DNA of 62,301 nucleotides from Marinoscillum pacificum (GTDB lineage: Bacteria; Bacteroidota; Bacteroidia; Cytophagales; Cyclobacteriaceae), in assembly GCF_024714495.1 (NCBI RefSeq), contig NZ_JAMZMJ010000022.1, positions 1 through 62,301 of the forward strand, in the 5' to 3' direction. Position numbers and translations under genes: made by a program. A model generated the notes under the pieces. The model was not told the origin of the DNA, ran no database searches, and saw nothing but the letters and a program-made list of their open reading frames with translations. Of this stretch, positions 48,200-57,413 are shown one piece after another; position 1 is the first letter of the stretch; the number at the start of each line of letters is the position of its first letter.

Positions 48200-49222
48200 T
48201 CAAACCGTACAGCCTTCGTTGATAGAATTCATTGCTTCGGCAAAAATCTCAATTGAACGAATTCTTGCGTATGGATCATAAATATTTGACCCTATAATTA
48301 CTTCATTGACAGCAGTACGCTCTATGAAATCTGCCGTCTGGTTTTGAACCGTTTCTTGACTACCGATAAACGCATATTTGGTCATTCGCTGAAATGATGG
48401 ATTGGCCAATAAATCCTCAAACTCACTGGTAAACTCTTCAGGAGCCTGCAAATAGTCAATGTTGTTGGTCATTACTCCGAGCATCATGCGTATCATAGAA
48501 GTTGACAATCGCTTGGCAGCCTCATCAGTCTCAGCTGCAATCACATTGATTCCTGCGATGGTATAGGGCTTATCCAAAAACTGTGAGGGTTGAAACTCTC
48601 TGTGGTAAATTTCTAATGCCTCAAATAAATGTGTAGGCGCAAAATGACTTGCAAAAGCATATGGCAATCCCATTTGAGCAGCGACGTGAGCACTATCTGT
48701 ACTGGAGCCTAAAATGTAAACAGGGACATCTACTCCTTCCGCAACGGTTGCTCTAACTCTTGCACCTTCATTGTCGTTGAAATAGTTCATCACAGCGGCC
48801 ACCTCATCAGGAAACTTATAAACGGACTCCATTCTATCTGATCGAATGGCAGCAGCGGTAACTTGATCCGTCCCAGGAGCTCTTCCTAATCCAAGATCGA
48901 TTCTATTCGGATACAGTGAACCTAAGGTTCCAAACTGCTCAGCCACCACTAATGGTGAATGATTGGGCAGCATTACACCGCCAGATCCAACTCTAATAGT
49001 CTCTGTACCGCCCGCTATATGGCCGATAAGCACTGGAGTAGCAGAACTCGCAATACTTTTCATATTGTGATGTTCAGCTAACCAAAAGCGTTTAAATCCA
49101 AGTTGCTCAGCTCTTTGAGCAAATTTTAAGCTATTATCAAATGTATCCTTAATTGTAGATCCCTGTGAAACAGTGGCTAACTCAAGTATGGAATAAGCAA
49201 TCGGGCTGGATGATTGAGACAT
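48200..49222 (-). CDS. LLM-class flavin-dependent oxidoreductase (luciferase-like)
   Basis: 340 residues. It matches the bacterial luciferase-like family: RFWLAEHHNMKSIASSATPVLIGHIA, RVGSGGVMLPNHSPLVVAEQFG, RIDLGLGRAPG, and VYILGSSTDSAHVAA. It should use reduced FMN to oxygenate a small substrate that the sequence does not reveal. It is a single gene, not linked to luxAB or to the LuxE-like gene at 19.4 kb. Confidence 0.92.
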   Translation of the reverse strand: MSQSSSPIAYSILELATVSQGSTIKDTFDNSLKFAQRAEQLGFKRFWLAEHHNMKSIASSATPVLIGHIAGGTETIRVGSGGVMLPNHSPLVVAEQFGTLGSLYPNRIDLGLGRAPGTDQVTAAAIRSDRMESVYKFPDEVAAVMNYFNDNEGARVRATVAEGVDVPVYILGSSTDSAHVAAQMGLPYAFASHFAPTHLFEALEIYHREFQPSQFLDKPYTIAGINVIAAETDEAAKRLSTSMIRMMLGVMTNNIDYLQAPEEFTSEFEDLLANPSFQRMTKYAFIGSQETVQNQTADFIERTAVNEVIIGSNIYDPYARIRSIEIFAEAMNSINEGCTV

Positions 49223-49407
49223 ATCTCTAAGTTGAATATTTATTGACTATTTGATGTAAATGAAAATATGAATTAAATAATTCCCCGTTTTGACAAAATC
49301 CTGATTATCATTTTTTCCACTCGAATTCTAGACCAATTCCTTCAAATCCTAAAAACCAACTTTTCTAAGTGAAGATCAGCTCTATCCTTGTCTAAAAAAG
49401 AATATCT

Positions 49408-49989
49408 ATGAACAGATTAGCTCGGGAATTTGGACTATGTGGAATAATAGTGAGCAGCCTATTTTCATGCAAGGATGAATCTCCTAACATCCCTGAAGGA
49501 ATCAACATTCCAGATGAAAACTTCAAATCTTATCTGATCGGTGAATCCGCCATCAATACCAATGGAAATGATGTAATAGAAGTTTCAGAGGCAGAAGCGT
49601 ATGAAGGATCTTTGCTGATTTCCAACATGGAGATTGCCAGCCTGGAAGGTATCCAATATTTTCCCAACATCCGTAGCCTACAGGCATTCAGAAATAATCT
49701 AACATCCGTAGACCTGTCGGCTAATACAATGCTCTTACAAGTTCTTTTGGAAACCAATGAATTAGAAACACTGGACGTATCCATGCTTCCGCTTCTTACA
49801 GACCTCAAGGCACATAGCAACCAACTGACCTCTGTAAACATGGCCAATGGCAAGAATGAAAATTTTACGCGAGTAGAATTTCAAGGTAATCCTGACTTAA
49901 CGTGTATCCAAGTAGACAATCTCGAAGCACCATCATCTGGATGGCTCAAAGACAATGAGGCTGGATATAGTACCGATTGCACTAATTAG
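49408..49989 (+). CDS. Leucine-rich-repeat lipoprotein
   Basis: 193 residues. The lipoprotein signal ends IIVSSLFSC (cysteine about 23). Then come a FKSYLIGESAINTNGND segment typical of Bacteroidota LRR lipoproteins and about five LRRs of SDS22/BspA-like pattern (LQAFRNNLTSVDLSANTML and onward). It lies on the cell surface and probably binds proteins. It is a single gene. Confidence 0.8.
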   Translation: MNRLAREFGLCGIIVSSLFSCKDESPNIPEGINIPDENFKSYLIGESAINTNGNDVIEVSEAEAYEGSLLISNMEIASLEGIQYFPNIRSLQAFRNNLTSVDLSANTMLLQVLLETNELETLDVSMLPLLTDLKAHSNQLTSVNMANGKNENFTRVEFQGNPDLTCIQVDNLEAPSSGWLKDNEAGYSTDCTN

Positions 49990-50031
49990 CAGTTAAGAGG
50001 AGATTTCCTTTATTCTTTCAGTGAATATATA

Positions 50032-50059
50032 AAGCCTGTAAAATCGAAATTACAGGCTT
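50032..50059. terminator. Hairpin, possible terminator after the LRR lipoprotein gene
   Basis: A perfect 10-bp stem AAGCCTGTAA/TTACAGGCTT with an 8-nt loop, 43 bp past the stop at 49989. There is no real T-run on the plus side, so termination strength is uncertain. Confidence 0.45.
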
Positions 50060-50193
50060 CATCTATTCCATTCTATCTGCATAAAGCTCATGAAAGTATT
50101 TAATTTGATAGAACCATTTGGCATGATTACTCCGATCACTTATTTTCATTGAATAATCAGTTTTAAACATTCTTTATTCAACCAAAAGCCATA

Positions 50194-50763
50194 ATGACAT
50201 CTTTAAAATCTTTTTTTGATCCTGACATCACCTCTCAGGTGGAAATGGATAAAATTCTCTCGGCATTTGAATCCGTATCCTTCGACAAGAAAGAATATAT
50301 ATTCACTCCAGACCAGGTGATCAATCACTACTACTTCATTGAATCTGGTTTTGCCAGGTCGTTTGTGATCAATATGGAAGGTAATGAAGTCACTACAGAG
50401 TTTTTTTCTCAAGGAAACTTGATTATTGATTGGCCAGCATTTTTTATGAGAAATCCGTCTACTGAATATTATCAAGCCAGCACACAGATCAAAGCCTGGA
50501 AGATTGGTTTCGACAGCTTTCAAGAACTGTTTCACTCAATAGCTGACTTCAGAGAATCAGGAAGAGCCAGGCTAGTCAAAAGCTTTTTTATGATGAAAAA
50601 ACGACATCTGGATCTCATTGCAAAGCCTGCCAAAGAAAGATACCTAACCATGCTAAAACTACACCCTGAAGTTTTCCAAAACGCTTCTCTCAAAGACATA
50701 GCGACATATCTCGGCATTACGGACACTTCACTTAGTAGAATCAGAAAAGAGCTATCCAATTAG
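50194..50763 (+). CDS. Crp/Fnr-family transcriptional regulator
   Basis: 189 residues. The N-terminal cyclic-nucleotide-binding-like domain (about 15-125) has YIFTPDQVINHYYFIESGFAR. The C-terminal HTH is in SLKDIATYLGITDTSLSRIRKEL. Proteins of this short type in Bacteroidota often sit beside a stress or detoxification gene they control. Here the next gene is a DUF1569 protein 117 bp downstream. Confidence 0.88.
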   Translation: MTSLKSFFDPDITSQVEMDKILSAFESVSFDKKEYIFTPDQVINHYYFIESGFARSFVINMEGNEVTTEFFSQGNLIIDWPAFFMRNPSTEYYQASTQIKAWKIGFDSFQELFHSIADFRESGRARLVKSFFMMKKRHLDLIAKPAKERYLTMLKLHPEVFQNASLKDIATYLGITDTSLSRIRKELSN

Positions 50764-50880
50764 CTTTCTTGTCATAGGGCAAGAATTCAAAAATGAAAAG
50801 GTGAAAGCTTTGTAATCAAAGCAAGAAGGAATTAATCAAAACTTACTTGCAGTTGTTTTACTCACCTTACCATTTAAATT

Positions 50881-51333
50881 ATGAAATCAATTTTTGACCC
50901 TTCCTCGGTTTCCGTCTTTTCTGAAAGAATTGATAAACTCAACAATGATCACTCTGCGATATGGGGGAAAATGTCAGCATATCAAATGCTAAAACATTGT
51001 GTTCTCAGTGAACACATGTATTTAGGAGACCACTCATACAACAGACTATTCATTGGTAAACTTTTTGGCAAAATGGCGTTGAAGAGTATTTTAAAAGATG
51101 ACAGTCCACTAAAGAAAAATCAACCAACACATCCAGAATTTAAGATAGTCGGTGAAGGAGATATTACACCGCTACAAAAGGATTGGAAGGAATTGCTCAA
51201 ACGATATCTGAAAACTCCTGACAATTCTTTTTCCGGATTTATTCACCCCTTCTTTGGTCCTATGTCCAAGGAACAAATTGGTCAATATGTCTATAAACAC
51301 ACCGACCATCATTTGAGACAATTTGGGTTATAA
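50881..51333 (+). CDS. DUF1569 (DinB-like) protein
   Basis: 150 residues. WGKMSAYQMLKHCVLSEHMYLGD and the C-terminal YVYKHTDHHLRQFG supply histidines arranged as in the DinB/DUF1569 four-helix metal-binding fold. The family is of unknown function; related DinB proteins act as metal-dependent thiol transferases. It is possibly regulated by the Crp/Fnr protein upstream. Confidence 0.82.
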   Translation: MKSIFDPSSVSVFSERIDKLNNDHSAIWGKMSAYQMLKHCVLSEHMYLGDHSYNRLFIGKLFGKMALKSILKDDSPLKKNQPTHPEFKIVGEGDITPLQKDWKELLKRYLKTPDNSFSGFIHPFFGPMSKEQIGQYVYKHTDHHLRQFGL

Positions 51334-51344
51334 CTCATTTCAAG

Positions 51345-51374
51345 AGGCCTTTTCAAAAGTTATTTAAAAGGCCT
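51345..51374 (+). terminator. Rho-independent terminator after DUF1569 gene
   Basis: A perfect 9-bp stem AGGCCTTTT/AAAAGGCCT, then TTATTTTAATT. It starts 12 bp after the stop at 51333. Confidence 0.8.
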
Positions 51375-51544
51375 TTATTTTAATTGCAAACAAGGATTCC
51401 CAAAATCAGTCTGTCATAATACTGGATCTATTCTATCGACAAATGCATAACCTTTTGATTTCTTCATTTTTCAAAAAATGATGGTCGGATGTCTAATAAA
51501 ACAGGTTAAATCCTATAATTTGCCTGACACCTAAAACCCTGATG

Positions 51545-52432
51545 ATGAATAGACGTGACTTTGTTAAGAAGACAGCCTTAGGAAGCTCAGCATTGCTCAT
51601 ACCCTTGCCACATTTTGCAAGAGCTTCAAAATACAAAATGGGACTGCAACTGTTTACCGTGAATGAGGACATGCTCAAAAACCCTCAACAAACATTGGCT
51701 CATGTAAAAGCGCTTGGATATGAAGACTTTGAAATCTTCGGTTTTGAACCATTAAAGAATACCTTCTATGGCATTCCATCTACAGAGTTCAAAAGCCTAT
51801 TGACTGACATGAATTTAACCGCCTCCTCGGGACATTTCGGGTTTTCATCCTATTTAGATAAAAGCATAGAGGAACTGAAAACTTTTGTAGACCAGTGTAT
51901 AGTGGGTGCAAAGGACCTTGACTTAAGCTATATCACCTGGCCATGGATCGCCCCTGAGCAAAGAACTCGCGAAAACTTCAAAAAAATGGCTGCACGCCTC
52001 AACCTTATTGGTGAACAGGTTAACGCCGCTGGACTTGGTTTTGCCTACCACAATCATGGGTATGAGTTTGAAGACTATGGTGGAGAAACCGGATACGACA
52101 TCATTCTTCAAAATACCGATGCTGATCTGGTGAAACTACAAATGGACATGTATTGGGTGATGCACTCAGCCAACTTCACTCCTAAAGAACTTGTAGCAGC
52201 CCAACCAGGCAGAGTGGTGATGTGGCACATCAAAGACATGCACAAAACATCAAGAGACTACACCGAACTGGGTAATGGAAGTATTGACTACACCAAAATC
52301 TTACCGGATCCTGAGCAGTCAGGACTTGAATATTACTACATAGAGCAGGGCGGTAATTTTGCTGAGAATGCACTAAAAAGTGTGGAAACAAGTGCGATCT
52401 ACTTCAAGAAAAAGCTGAAGAAGTATTTGTAA
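51545..52432 (+). CDS. Sugar phosphate isomerase/epimerase (TIM barrel) with Tat signal
   Basis: 295 residues from the second of two adjacent ATGs (51542 and 51545). The N-terminus NRRDFVKKTALGSSALLIPL is a twin-arginine export signal. The rest is an AP endonuclease 2-type TIM barrel with GYEDFEIFGF, FAYHNHGYEF, LVKLQMDMYWVMHS, VMWHIKDMH and YYYIEQGG, which carry the usual metal ligands. The exact sugar substrate is unknown; folded export to the periplasm is indicated. Confidence 0.88.
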   Translation: MNRRDFVKKTALGSSALLIPLPHFARASKYKMGLQLFTVNEDMLKNPQQTLAHVKALGYEDFEIFGFEPLKNTFYGIPSTEFKSLLTDMNLTASSGHFGFSSYLDKSIEELKTFVDQCIVGAKDLDLSYITWPWIAPEQRTRENFKKMAARLNLIGEQVNAAGLGFAYHNHGYEFEDYGGETGYDIILQNTDADLVKLQMDMYWVMHSANFTPKELVAAQPGRVVMWHIKDMHKTSRDYTELGNGSIDYTKILPDPEQSGLEYYYIEQGGNFAENALKSVETSAIYFKKKLKKYL

Positions 52433-52758
52433 ATTTTCAATAAATAGCGTGTGTTGAAAATGAGTGTCAAGAACTTAATCCGCATGGGAAAATTATCTAT
52501 CTGCGCCTGGCAATCACTCATCCACTGATTTTGGTTAATCCTTAAGTAGGCAATAAATACTTCATCTGCTACTAGACGTTAATAGTAAATACATTTCTGT
52601 CCAAAAACCTATCTCTTCAAGGTGCATAAAATGTGAAATTCCGTTATTTTGGAGGAATGAAAAGGCCAACCCTCTATAAAAAGAACATAGGTTATTTCAT
52701 ATTTAAAATAACATGATCGGTCATGTTGTTACGATATTGTGTGTTATATGACTGCCTC
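52433..52758. other. Gene-free region upstream of the NACHT gene
   Basis: 326 bp without a convincing gene if the NACHT start is 52759. It holds a short block of the 21-bp repeat family (52474-52536) and then AT-rich sequence. No clear terminator for the sugar isomerase gene or classical promoter is visible. Confidence 0.6.
52474..52536. repeat. Short copy of the 21-bp tandem repeat family (about three units)
   Basis: Three consecutive 21-base units. The first contains atccgcatgggaaaat and agrees with unit 61982-62002 at 17 of 21 positions. The second contains gcgcctggcaatc and agrees with unit 62003-62023 at 14 of 21. The third starts actcatcca. The two unit types alternate in the same phase as at the right end of the window. 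A weaker fourth unit (ggcaata) may follow with a 2-base shift. Confidence 0.6.
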
Positions 52759-54504
52759 ATGGAATTAAAGGAAATTACAAGCACATTTAAGAAACCACTT
52801 GAAAAAATTTTTTCAATCCTTGGTGAAGAACTACAACACACTTTTTCCAACAGGTTATTGGAGTATCAGACTGAAGAATATAAAAGAAACTATTTCTCAA
52901 AAACCTTACTTCATCGGTCTGAGCCAAAATGTCTGACGGAGTTTTACCAGCCTCTGTTTATCAAAAAGTTCGCAGAACAAACGCATCCCGAAAAACGCAT
53001 TTCGACCAGTTCGACTAAGAAACTTTTAAATAAATGGAATTGCATAACATTAATTGGAAATGCCGGAAGTGGAAAAAGTACAATCATAAAGTACCTATAC
53101 ACTAATTGCTTCAAAGAACAATTCAAAATACCTATTAAAATTGAACTCCGGTATTTAAACGAGTTTGATGGTTCAATATCTGAATACATTTATGATCAAA
53201 TATTCCACTTTCATAAGATCGGTTTTAGTGAAAGGATAATTGATCGACTTTTATCATCAGATAGCTTTGCATTCTTTCTTGATGGTTACGATGAACTGAA
53301 CTCAAACATCAAGGCCAAAACAACAAAGGATATTGATTCCTTTGTTCAGAAATTTCCTAACAACAAATATGTAATAACTTCCCGACCATATACTAGCATT
53401 GACCTATTACCTCTTTTTTCAAACTTTGAAGTCTGTGATCTAGATGAAAATGAAATAGCTGCTTTTGTTAAGAAGCAAATACCGATTGAAGAAATAGAAT
53501 TGGCTGAAAAGATAATTAAGTCGATAAACAAATCTGAAAATAGATCTTATAGGTCATTTCTAAGCAATCCTCTTCTTTTATCCATGTTCATCCTGACTTT
53601 TCAGTCATTTTCTGATATCCCACAAAAAAGAAGCGAGTTCTATGATCAGGTATTTGATACATTATTCTCTATTCACGATAGCATATCCAAATTGGCATTT
53701 GTTAGAGAACGGCTTTCTGGGCTGGCAAAAGATCAATTTGAAGAAATTCTTCAACTCTTTTCATTTTTATCTTTCTTCGAAGAGAAGTTTGTTTTTTCTA
53801 GTAATTATCTGACGGATAAATTAGAAATTATTAAATCCAAAAAATCTAATATTGACTTTAACAACGAAAGATTAATTGATGATTTGCAAGTTGCCATAGG
53901 AATTCTAAACAAAGAAGGTTTAGACTACACATTTCCTCACCGATCATTGCAAGAATATTTCGCATCATTATATATAACAAAGTTAGGCCCAGACAATAAA
54001 AAGAAACTTTACGATAAGCTTAACAGGGAAATCCAATCGAATCCAACAACTCTTTTGAGACGAGAACACTTTTTTTTATTACTCGTTGAGATGGATTACA
54101 ATAATATCTGCCAATACGTATCGATTCCCACAGTGGAACGGTTTCTATTAGAATTACAAGGCATCAGCAATCCATCAAGTGGAGTCATTCATGAATATTA
54201 TGGGAAGTTGATGTTGTCATTTCACATATTATTAGATACGTATAAAAATCATCCGGCAGTTCATTTAAGTATTTTTGAGGAAGAACTTGCCTATGCATTT
54301 TTTGGTGAAGGTGATGATGTTTTTAAAGTATCAAAGGAAGATGAGAAGAACTTCTACAGTGGCGAACGAGGAATGGAGCAGATAGAATTAATGAAGAAGG
54401 CTTTAAATAATTTTATTGTCGATGGTGCGAACACTATCAAAAAATTTCGAAAGAAACTTATTGATGATGAGCAAAGTGATTCTGAAATAATAAATCTAAT
54501 ATAA
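52759..54504 (+). CDS. NACHT-domain STAND NTPase (bacterial NLR-like)
   Basis: 581 residues from the ATG at 52759; an in-frame ATG at 52723 would add 12 residues. An N-terminal helical region of about 95 residues with no recognised effector motif precedes the NACHT domain. Walker A is GNAGSGKST (100-108), Walker B is FFLDGYDEL (172-180), and sensor-like ITSRP is at 206-210. The winged-helix end FPHRSLQEYFASLY lies near 400, followed by a short C-terminal part of about 165 residues without LRR or TPR repeats. Known bacterial NACHT proteins of this compact type can be anti-phage sensors that oligomerise on infection. It is alone, looks more AT-rich than its neighbours, and follows a repeat block, all of which suggest acquisition. 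Confidence 0.85.
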   Translation: MELKEITSTFKKPLEKIFSILGEELQHTFSNRLLEYQTEEYKRNYFSKTLLHRSEPKCLTEFYQPLFIKKFAEQTHPEKRISTSSTKKLLNKWNCITLIGNAGSGKSTIIKYLYTNCFKEQFKIPIKIELRYLNEFDGSISEYIYDQIFHFHKIGFSERIIDRLLSSDSFAFFLDGYDELNSNIKAKTTKDIDSFVQKFPNNKYVITSRPYTSIDLLPLFSNFEVCDLDENEIAAFVKKQIPIEEIELAEKIIKSINKSENRSYRSFLSNPLLLSMFILTFQSFSDIPQKRSEFYDQVFDTLFSIHDSISKLAFVRERLSGLAKDQFEEILQLFSFLSFFEEKFVFSSNYLTDKLEIIKSKKSNIDFNNERLIDDLQVAIGILNKEGLDYTFPHRSLQEYFASLYITKLGPDNKKKLYDKLNREIQSNPTTLLRREHFFLLLVEMDYNNICQYVSIPTVERFLLELQGISNPSSGVIHEYYGKLMLSFHILLDTYKNHPAVHLSIFEEELAYAFFGEGDDVFKVSKEDEKNFYSGERGMEQIELMKKALNNFIVDGANTIKKFRKKLIDDEQSDSEIINLI

Positions 54505-54531
54505 GACACACAGTTTACTCCTTTTCATTCA

Positions 54532-54963
54532 CTAATTATAAAAGATCACATCATTAAAACTTCCCGTAAGCTCATAAGCTGTTCCTTGATATTGCCCCCT
54601 CACGTGAAAGTTACCCCATATTTTACCTCCATCTTCATTTCTATCCAGACGGGTAATGTTAACTTCTATAACATAAGGAGATACATCTTTATAGTAAGCG
54701 CCATCTTCTTCAGTATACGTTCCCTTCTCAATCAAACCATCTAAGTCCTGTATTAAAAGAGTCCCCACTCCGCCTGCTACACGAAAGTCTATAAAAATTT
54801 CTTCATACGTCTCACCATCTGACTCACTGCGTGGAGATGAAACTCTTGCACAGGTTTCACCCAGTTTCCCATTAAAATCTTCTCCGCATTCGGGCTCTTT
54901 TTCACACGACCAGGCAGCAGCACCCAAAATCACGATTGCTAATAATTGCCTCAAATTCTTCAT
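54532..54963 (-). CDS. Lipoprotein of unknown function
   Basis: 143 residues. The signal ends ILGAAAWSC (cysteine about 20), followed by CGEDFNGKLGETC and a beta-rich body. No family is recognised. It is the last gene of the five-gene surface operon; only 5 bp separate it from the kelch gene. Confidence 0.75.
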   Translation of the reverse strand: MKNLRQLLAIVILGAAAWSCEKEPECGEDFNGKLGETCARVSSPRSESDGETYEEIFIDFRVAGGVGTLLIQDLDGLIEKGTYTEEDGAYYKDVSPYVIEVNITRLDRNEDGGKIWGNFHVRGQYQGTAYELTGSFNDVIFYN

Positions 54964-54968
54964 TATCC

Positions 54969-56153
54969 TTATTTATCTAAATAGTACATCCAGCTATTCT
55001 CATCATATCCCAGCACTCCCATCAATCGTGGAAACACAATGATATCACCAGTAACAGCGCCATTTCCATAGAGACCCGTTGGTGCAATGATCAGTTGAGT
55101 AGCTCCTTCCATGTCCACTTCTGTTACCTTTTCCCCATCAAACTGGACCGTTTTCCCTGCCAGTCCTCCATACATCACTCCATTGAAAGGAACGAACCCA
55201 GGAGAAAACCCCACATCCACAGAAAAGTTATCACCGCCTTTTTTCCAGGTATCCGTAGCGATATCATACTCATATTTACCTGCGTAGATTTTACCCTTGT
55301 AGGCAAACGAGTGATCTCCTATCTCGCCTCGCTCTGGCCGATCTGTCAACTGTTTCCATTCATTGGTTTCGGGAGCGTATTCGTAGAGGTGATACATATT
55401 ACCTATCCCGAAATAGCCTTTACCCCCTTCTGAAACGCCAAGAACAGGGTAATTGTAATTTTCTCGACCAACACCTCCCAAGTTGAGTATGGTAGATACC
55501 AATTGCGGCAGCTGACCTTTGTTAGCCCAGGAATTGGTCGCAGGATCATATTCATAAAGAATGGAGTTATTGCCTACCAAATAGCCTTTCCCTTCAATAG
55601 CAAAACCGGCAAATGCATTAAAGTCTACCAGATTAGGGATGTTAGCCATCTCCTGCCAGCGGAAGGAAACTGTATCTAATCGGTACCAGTTGTTGAAATT
55701 GCCAAAACCACTGTAAACATCTCCATTGATGGTCATGGACACGCTTTGTTTGGTTTTGCCTCCAGGAAAATCTACATAATGCCTGGCCCAAACATGCTTA
55801 CGGTGTACAGTAATGTCTTTGCAAAGCCGCTCTGTTCTACTTCCTCCAGACTCCAGCTCTACACACATGGTACCGCTGGTTAGTAATTCAAAGCTTTTGT
55901 TTCCGACCATTTCGTAGATCTCACCCGAATAATCCCACACATATTCTGCCGAACCACCAAAACACTCTCCGACGGTATAATACACATCACCTCCTGAGTT
56001 GTTATGATAGGCTACATTCTGGTTGAGCGTATAATCCTCGTCCTCCAGAGGTTCAGCTGTTATCGGGCAGTCCGCATCACTATCATCTAGCAGCCCACAG
56101 CCTGAAAACCATACCAGAAATAAAAGCGCGAGTGTTGATCGTAAATTCTTCAT
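54969..56153 (-). CDS. Kelch-repeat lipoprotein
   Basis: 394 residues from the ATG at 56153, which gives a lipoprotein signal MKNLRSTLALLFLVWFSGC. Longer upstream reading to 56330 only overlaps the previous gene. After a PKD/Ig-like domain with paired cysteines (about 35-115) come kelch repeats: YSGFGNFNNWYRLDTVSFRWQ-like, GKGYLVGNNSILYEYDPATNSW and GKIYAGKYEYDIATDTW, making a beta-propeller. It is likely exposed at the outer membrane as a binding protein. Confidence 0.8.
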   Translation of the reverse strand: MKNLRSTLALLFLVWFSGCGLLDDSDADCPITAEPLEDEDYTLNQNVAYHNNSGGDVYYTVGECFGGSAEYVWDYSGEIYEMVGNKSFELLTSGTMCVELESGGSRTERLCKDITVHRKHVWARHYVDFPGGKTKQSVSMTINGDVYSGFGNFNNWYRLDTVSFRWQEMANIPNLVDFNAFAGFAIEGKGYLVGNNSILYEYDPATNSWANKGQLPQLVSTILNLGGVGRENYNYPVLGVSEGGKGYFGIGNMYHLYEYAPETNEWKQLTDRPERGEIGDHSFAYKGKIYAGKYEYDIATDTWKKGGDNFSVDVGFSPGFVPFNGVMYGGLAGKTVQFDGEKVTEVDMEGATQLIIAPTGLYGNGAVTGDIIVFPRLMGVLGYDENSWMYYLDK

Positions 56154-56160
56154 GATTTGA

Positions 56161-56682
56161 TTAGTTAAATGGATTGCAACCTGGAGATAAGGATGATGAT
56201 TCGGTACCTGCCCCTTTGAAATAGACAAACTTGCCATCGGTATAATTAAAAGGGGTGATACCACCAGTCTGTGCAGTAAGTGTAAAAGTTCCAGCGATGC
56301 ACCCTTCTTTACCTTGAGATGGTGGGTCAAAAACGAGTAGTGTTAAGCTCCCTTCAGTGATATCATCAGCGTCGTATATCTTTCCTTCAAGTACCGGATA
56401 TGCTGTATTTAGTGCAATCCCTTCTACCGGAATAGAAAACTCGACATATATTTCTGGTGCCATAGTTGGCCCTTCATTTCTAGCTGACATAATGATCTTG
56501 GCAGCCGAACTATTAGCATGGAAATAGGTAACCTCTACTTGCCCAAGGCAAATTGGTTCACCATTCCTTATTGAAGTTGCCCACCTGTTATCATCACAGG
56601 GATCAATAGGCTCTGGTATTTCTTCACAAGCGACACCAGCCATTAGCCCGGCTAGTCCTATGAGTACTATTAATTTTCTCAT
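56161..56682 (-). CDS. Lipoprotein of unknown function
   Basis: 173 residues from the ATG at 56682; an in-frame TTG two codons earlier is less likely. The signal ends GLAGLMAGVAC. The mature part is beta-rich with CDDNRWATS, and C-terminal GCIAGTFTLTAQ resembles the calycin-like lipoproteins of Bacteroidota surface operons. It sits 2 bp after the upstream gene's stop and 7 bp before the kelch gene. Confidence 0.72.
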   Translation of the reverse strand: MRKLIVLIGLAGLMAGVACEEIPEPIDPCDDNRWATSIRNGEPICLGQVEVTYFHANSSAAKIIMSARNEGPTMAPEIYVEFSIPVEGIALNTAYPVLEGKIYDADDITEGSLTLLVFDPPSQGKEGCIAGTFTLTAQTGGITPFNYTDGKFVYFKGAGTESSSLSPGCNPFN

Positions 56683-56684
56683 GA

Positions 56685-57401
56685 TCAATTAATTAAAGAG
56701 TTGCAATCAAAATCATCCCATTTGAAGCCAAATCGCTGCTTATCCTTTTCGGTGAATTGTGTTTCATCAAATTGAGTGAGGATACTACCGTAAAACTTAA
56801 TCCAATCAATTTCAACATGAATACTCGCTGTAGGTCGTCCGTTATTTCTTGCAGGGTTCACACCCACATCTATATAAAATAGCTTAGGAGATGCAGATAT
56901 TGGCGTTTCAGACTTAATAGGATTGGGACTTCTGGTATCAAAAACGACTTCATCAGCCTCACCGAAAATGTAATTGGAGCCACTCTGAAAACTTTCATAG
57001 ACTTTTTCGCCATAGAAATACCCTAGATTTCCATATCCACCATTGATACGGGTAATGAATGGATTTTCTGGGTCCGATACGTATGCAAATGAATACTTGA
57101 CATGGTAATCATGTGAATATTCATCTACTGGAACTGCTTCAGTTATTCCTCCTGACAGATAAACTCCAACTTCAGAACCAATGTATTCGGAACTTTGGCG
57201 TTGTATTATCCGGACATCTTTGGCAGTTTTAGGATTAGGAACGTCAATCACCAAAACTCCATCCTCTATCACAACTGTAGCCTCTGGATTATTGATTTCC
57301 ACCTCCCATTTACCACAGTCAGGAGTCATATCCTTCTCTTCTACACAAGAGTTTAGCAGTAGTACCACTGCTATTCCAAACACTATTTTGATCTTTTTCA
57401 T
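56685..57401 (-). CDS. Lipoprotein of unknown function
   Basis: 238 residues. The signal ends VVLLLNSC (cysteine about 19). The body has jelly-roll-like strands (VEINNPEATVVIEDGVLVIDVP; HVEIDWIKFYGS), similar to carbohydrate-binding or lectin-like folds, but no motif is decisive. It lies between the outer-membrane protein gene and the other lipoproteins of the operon. Confidence 0.72.
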   Translation of the reverse strand: MKKIKIVFGIAVVLLLNSCVEEKDMTPDCGKWEVEINNPEATVVIEDGVLVIDVPNPKTAKDVRIIQRQSSEYIGSEVGVYLSGGITEAVPVDEYSHDYHVKYSFAYVSDPENPFITRINGGYGNLGYFYGEKVYESFQSGSNYIFGEADEVVFDTRSPNPIKSETPISASPKLFYIDVGVNPARNNGRPTASIHVEIDWIKFYGSILTQFDETQFTEKDKQRFGFKWDDFDCNSLIN

Positions 57402-57413
57402 TTAAACCGATTT

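Noticed and set aside
19362-49222. Bioluminescence (lux) system from LuxE-like and luciferase-like genes
   Set aside because: The two genes are 29 kb apart, the luciferase-like protein is a generic LLM oxidoreductase, and luxAB, luxC and luxD are missing.
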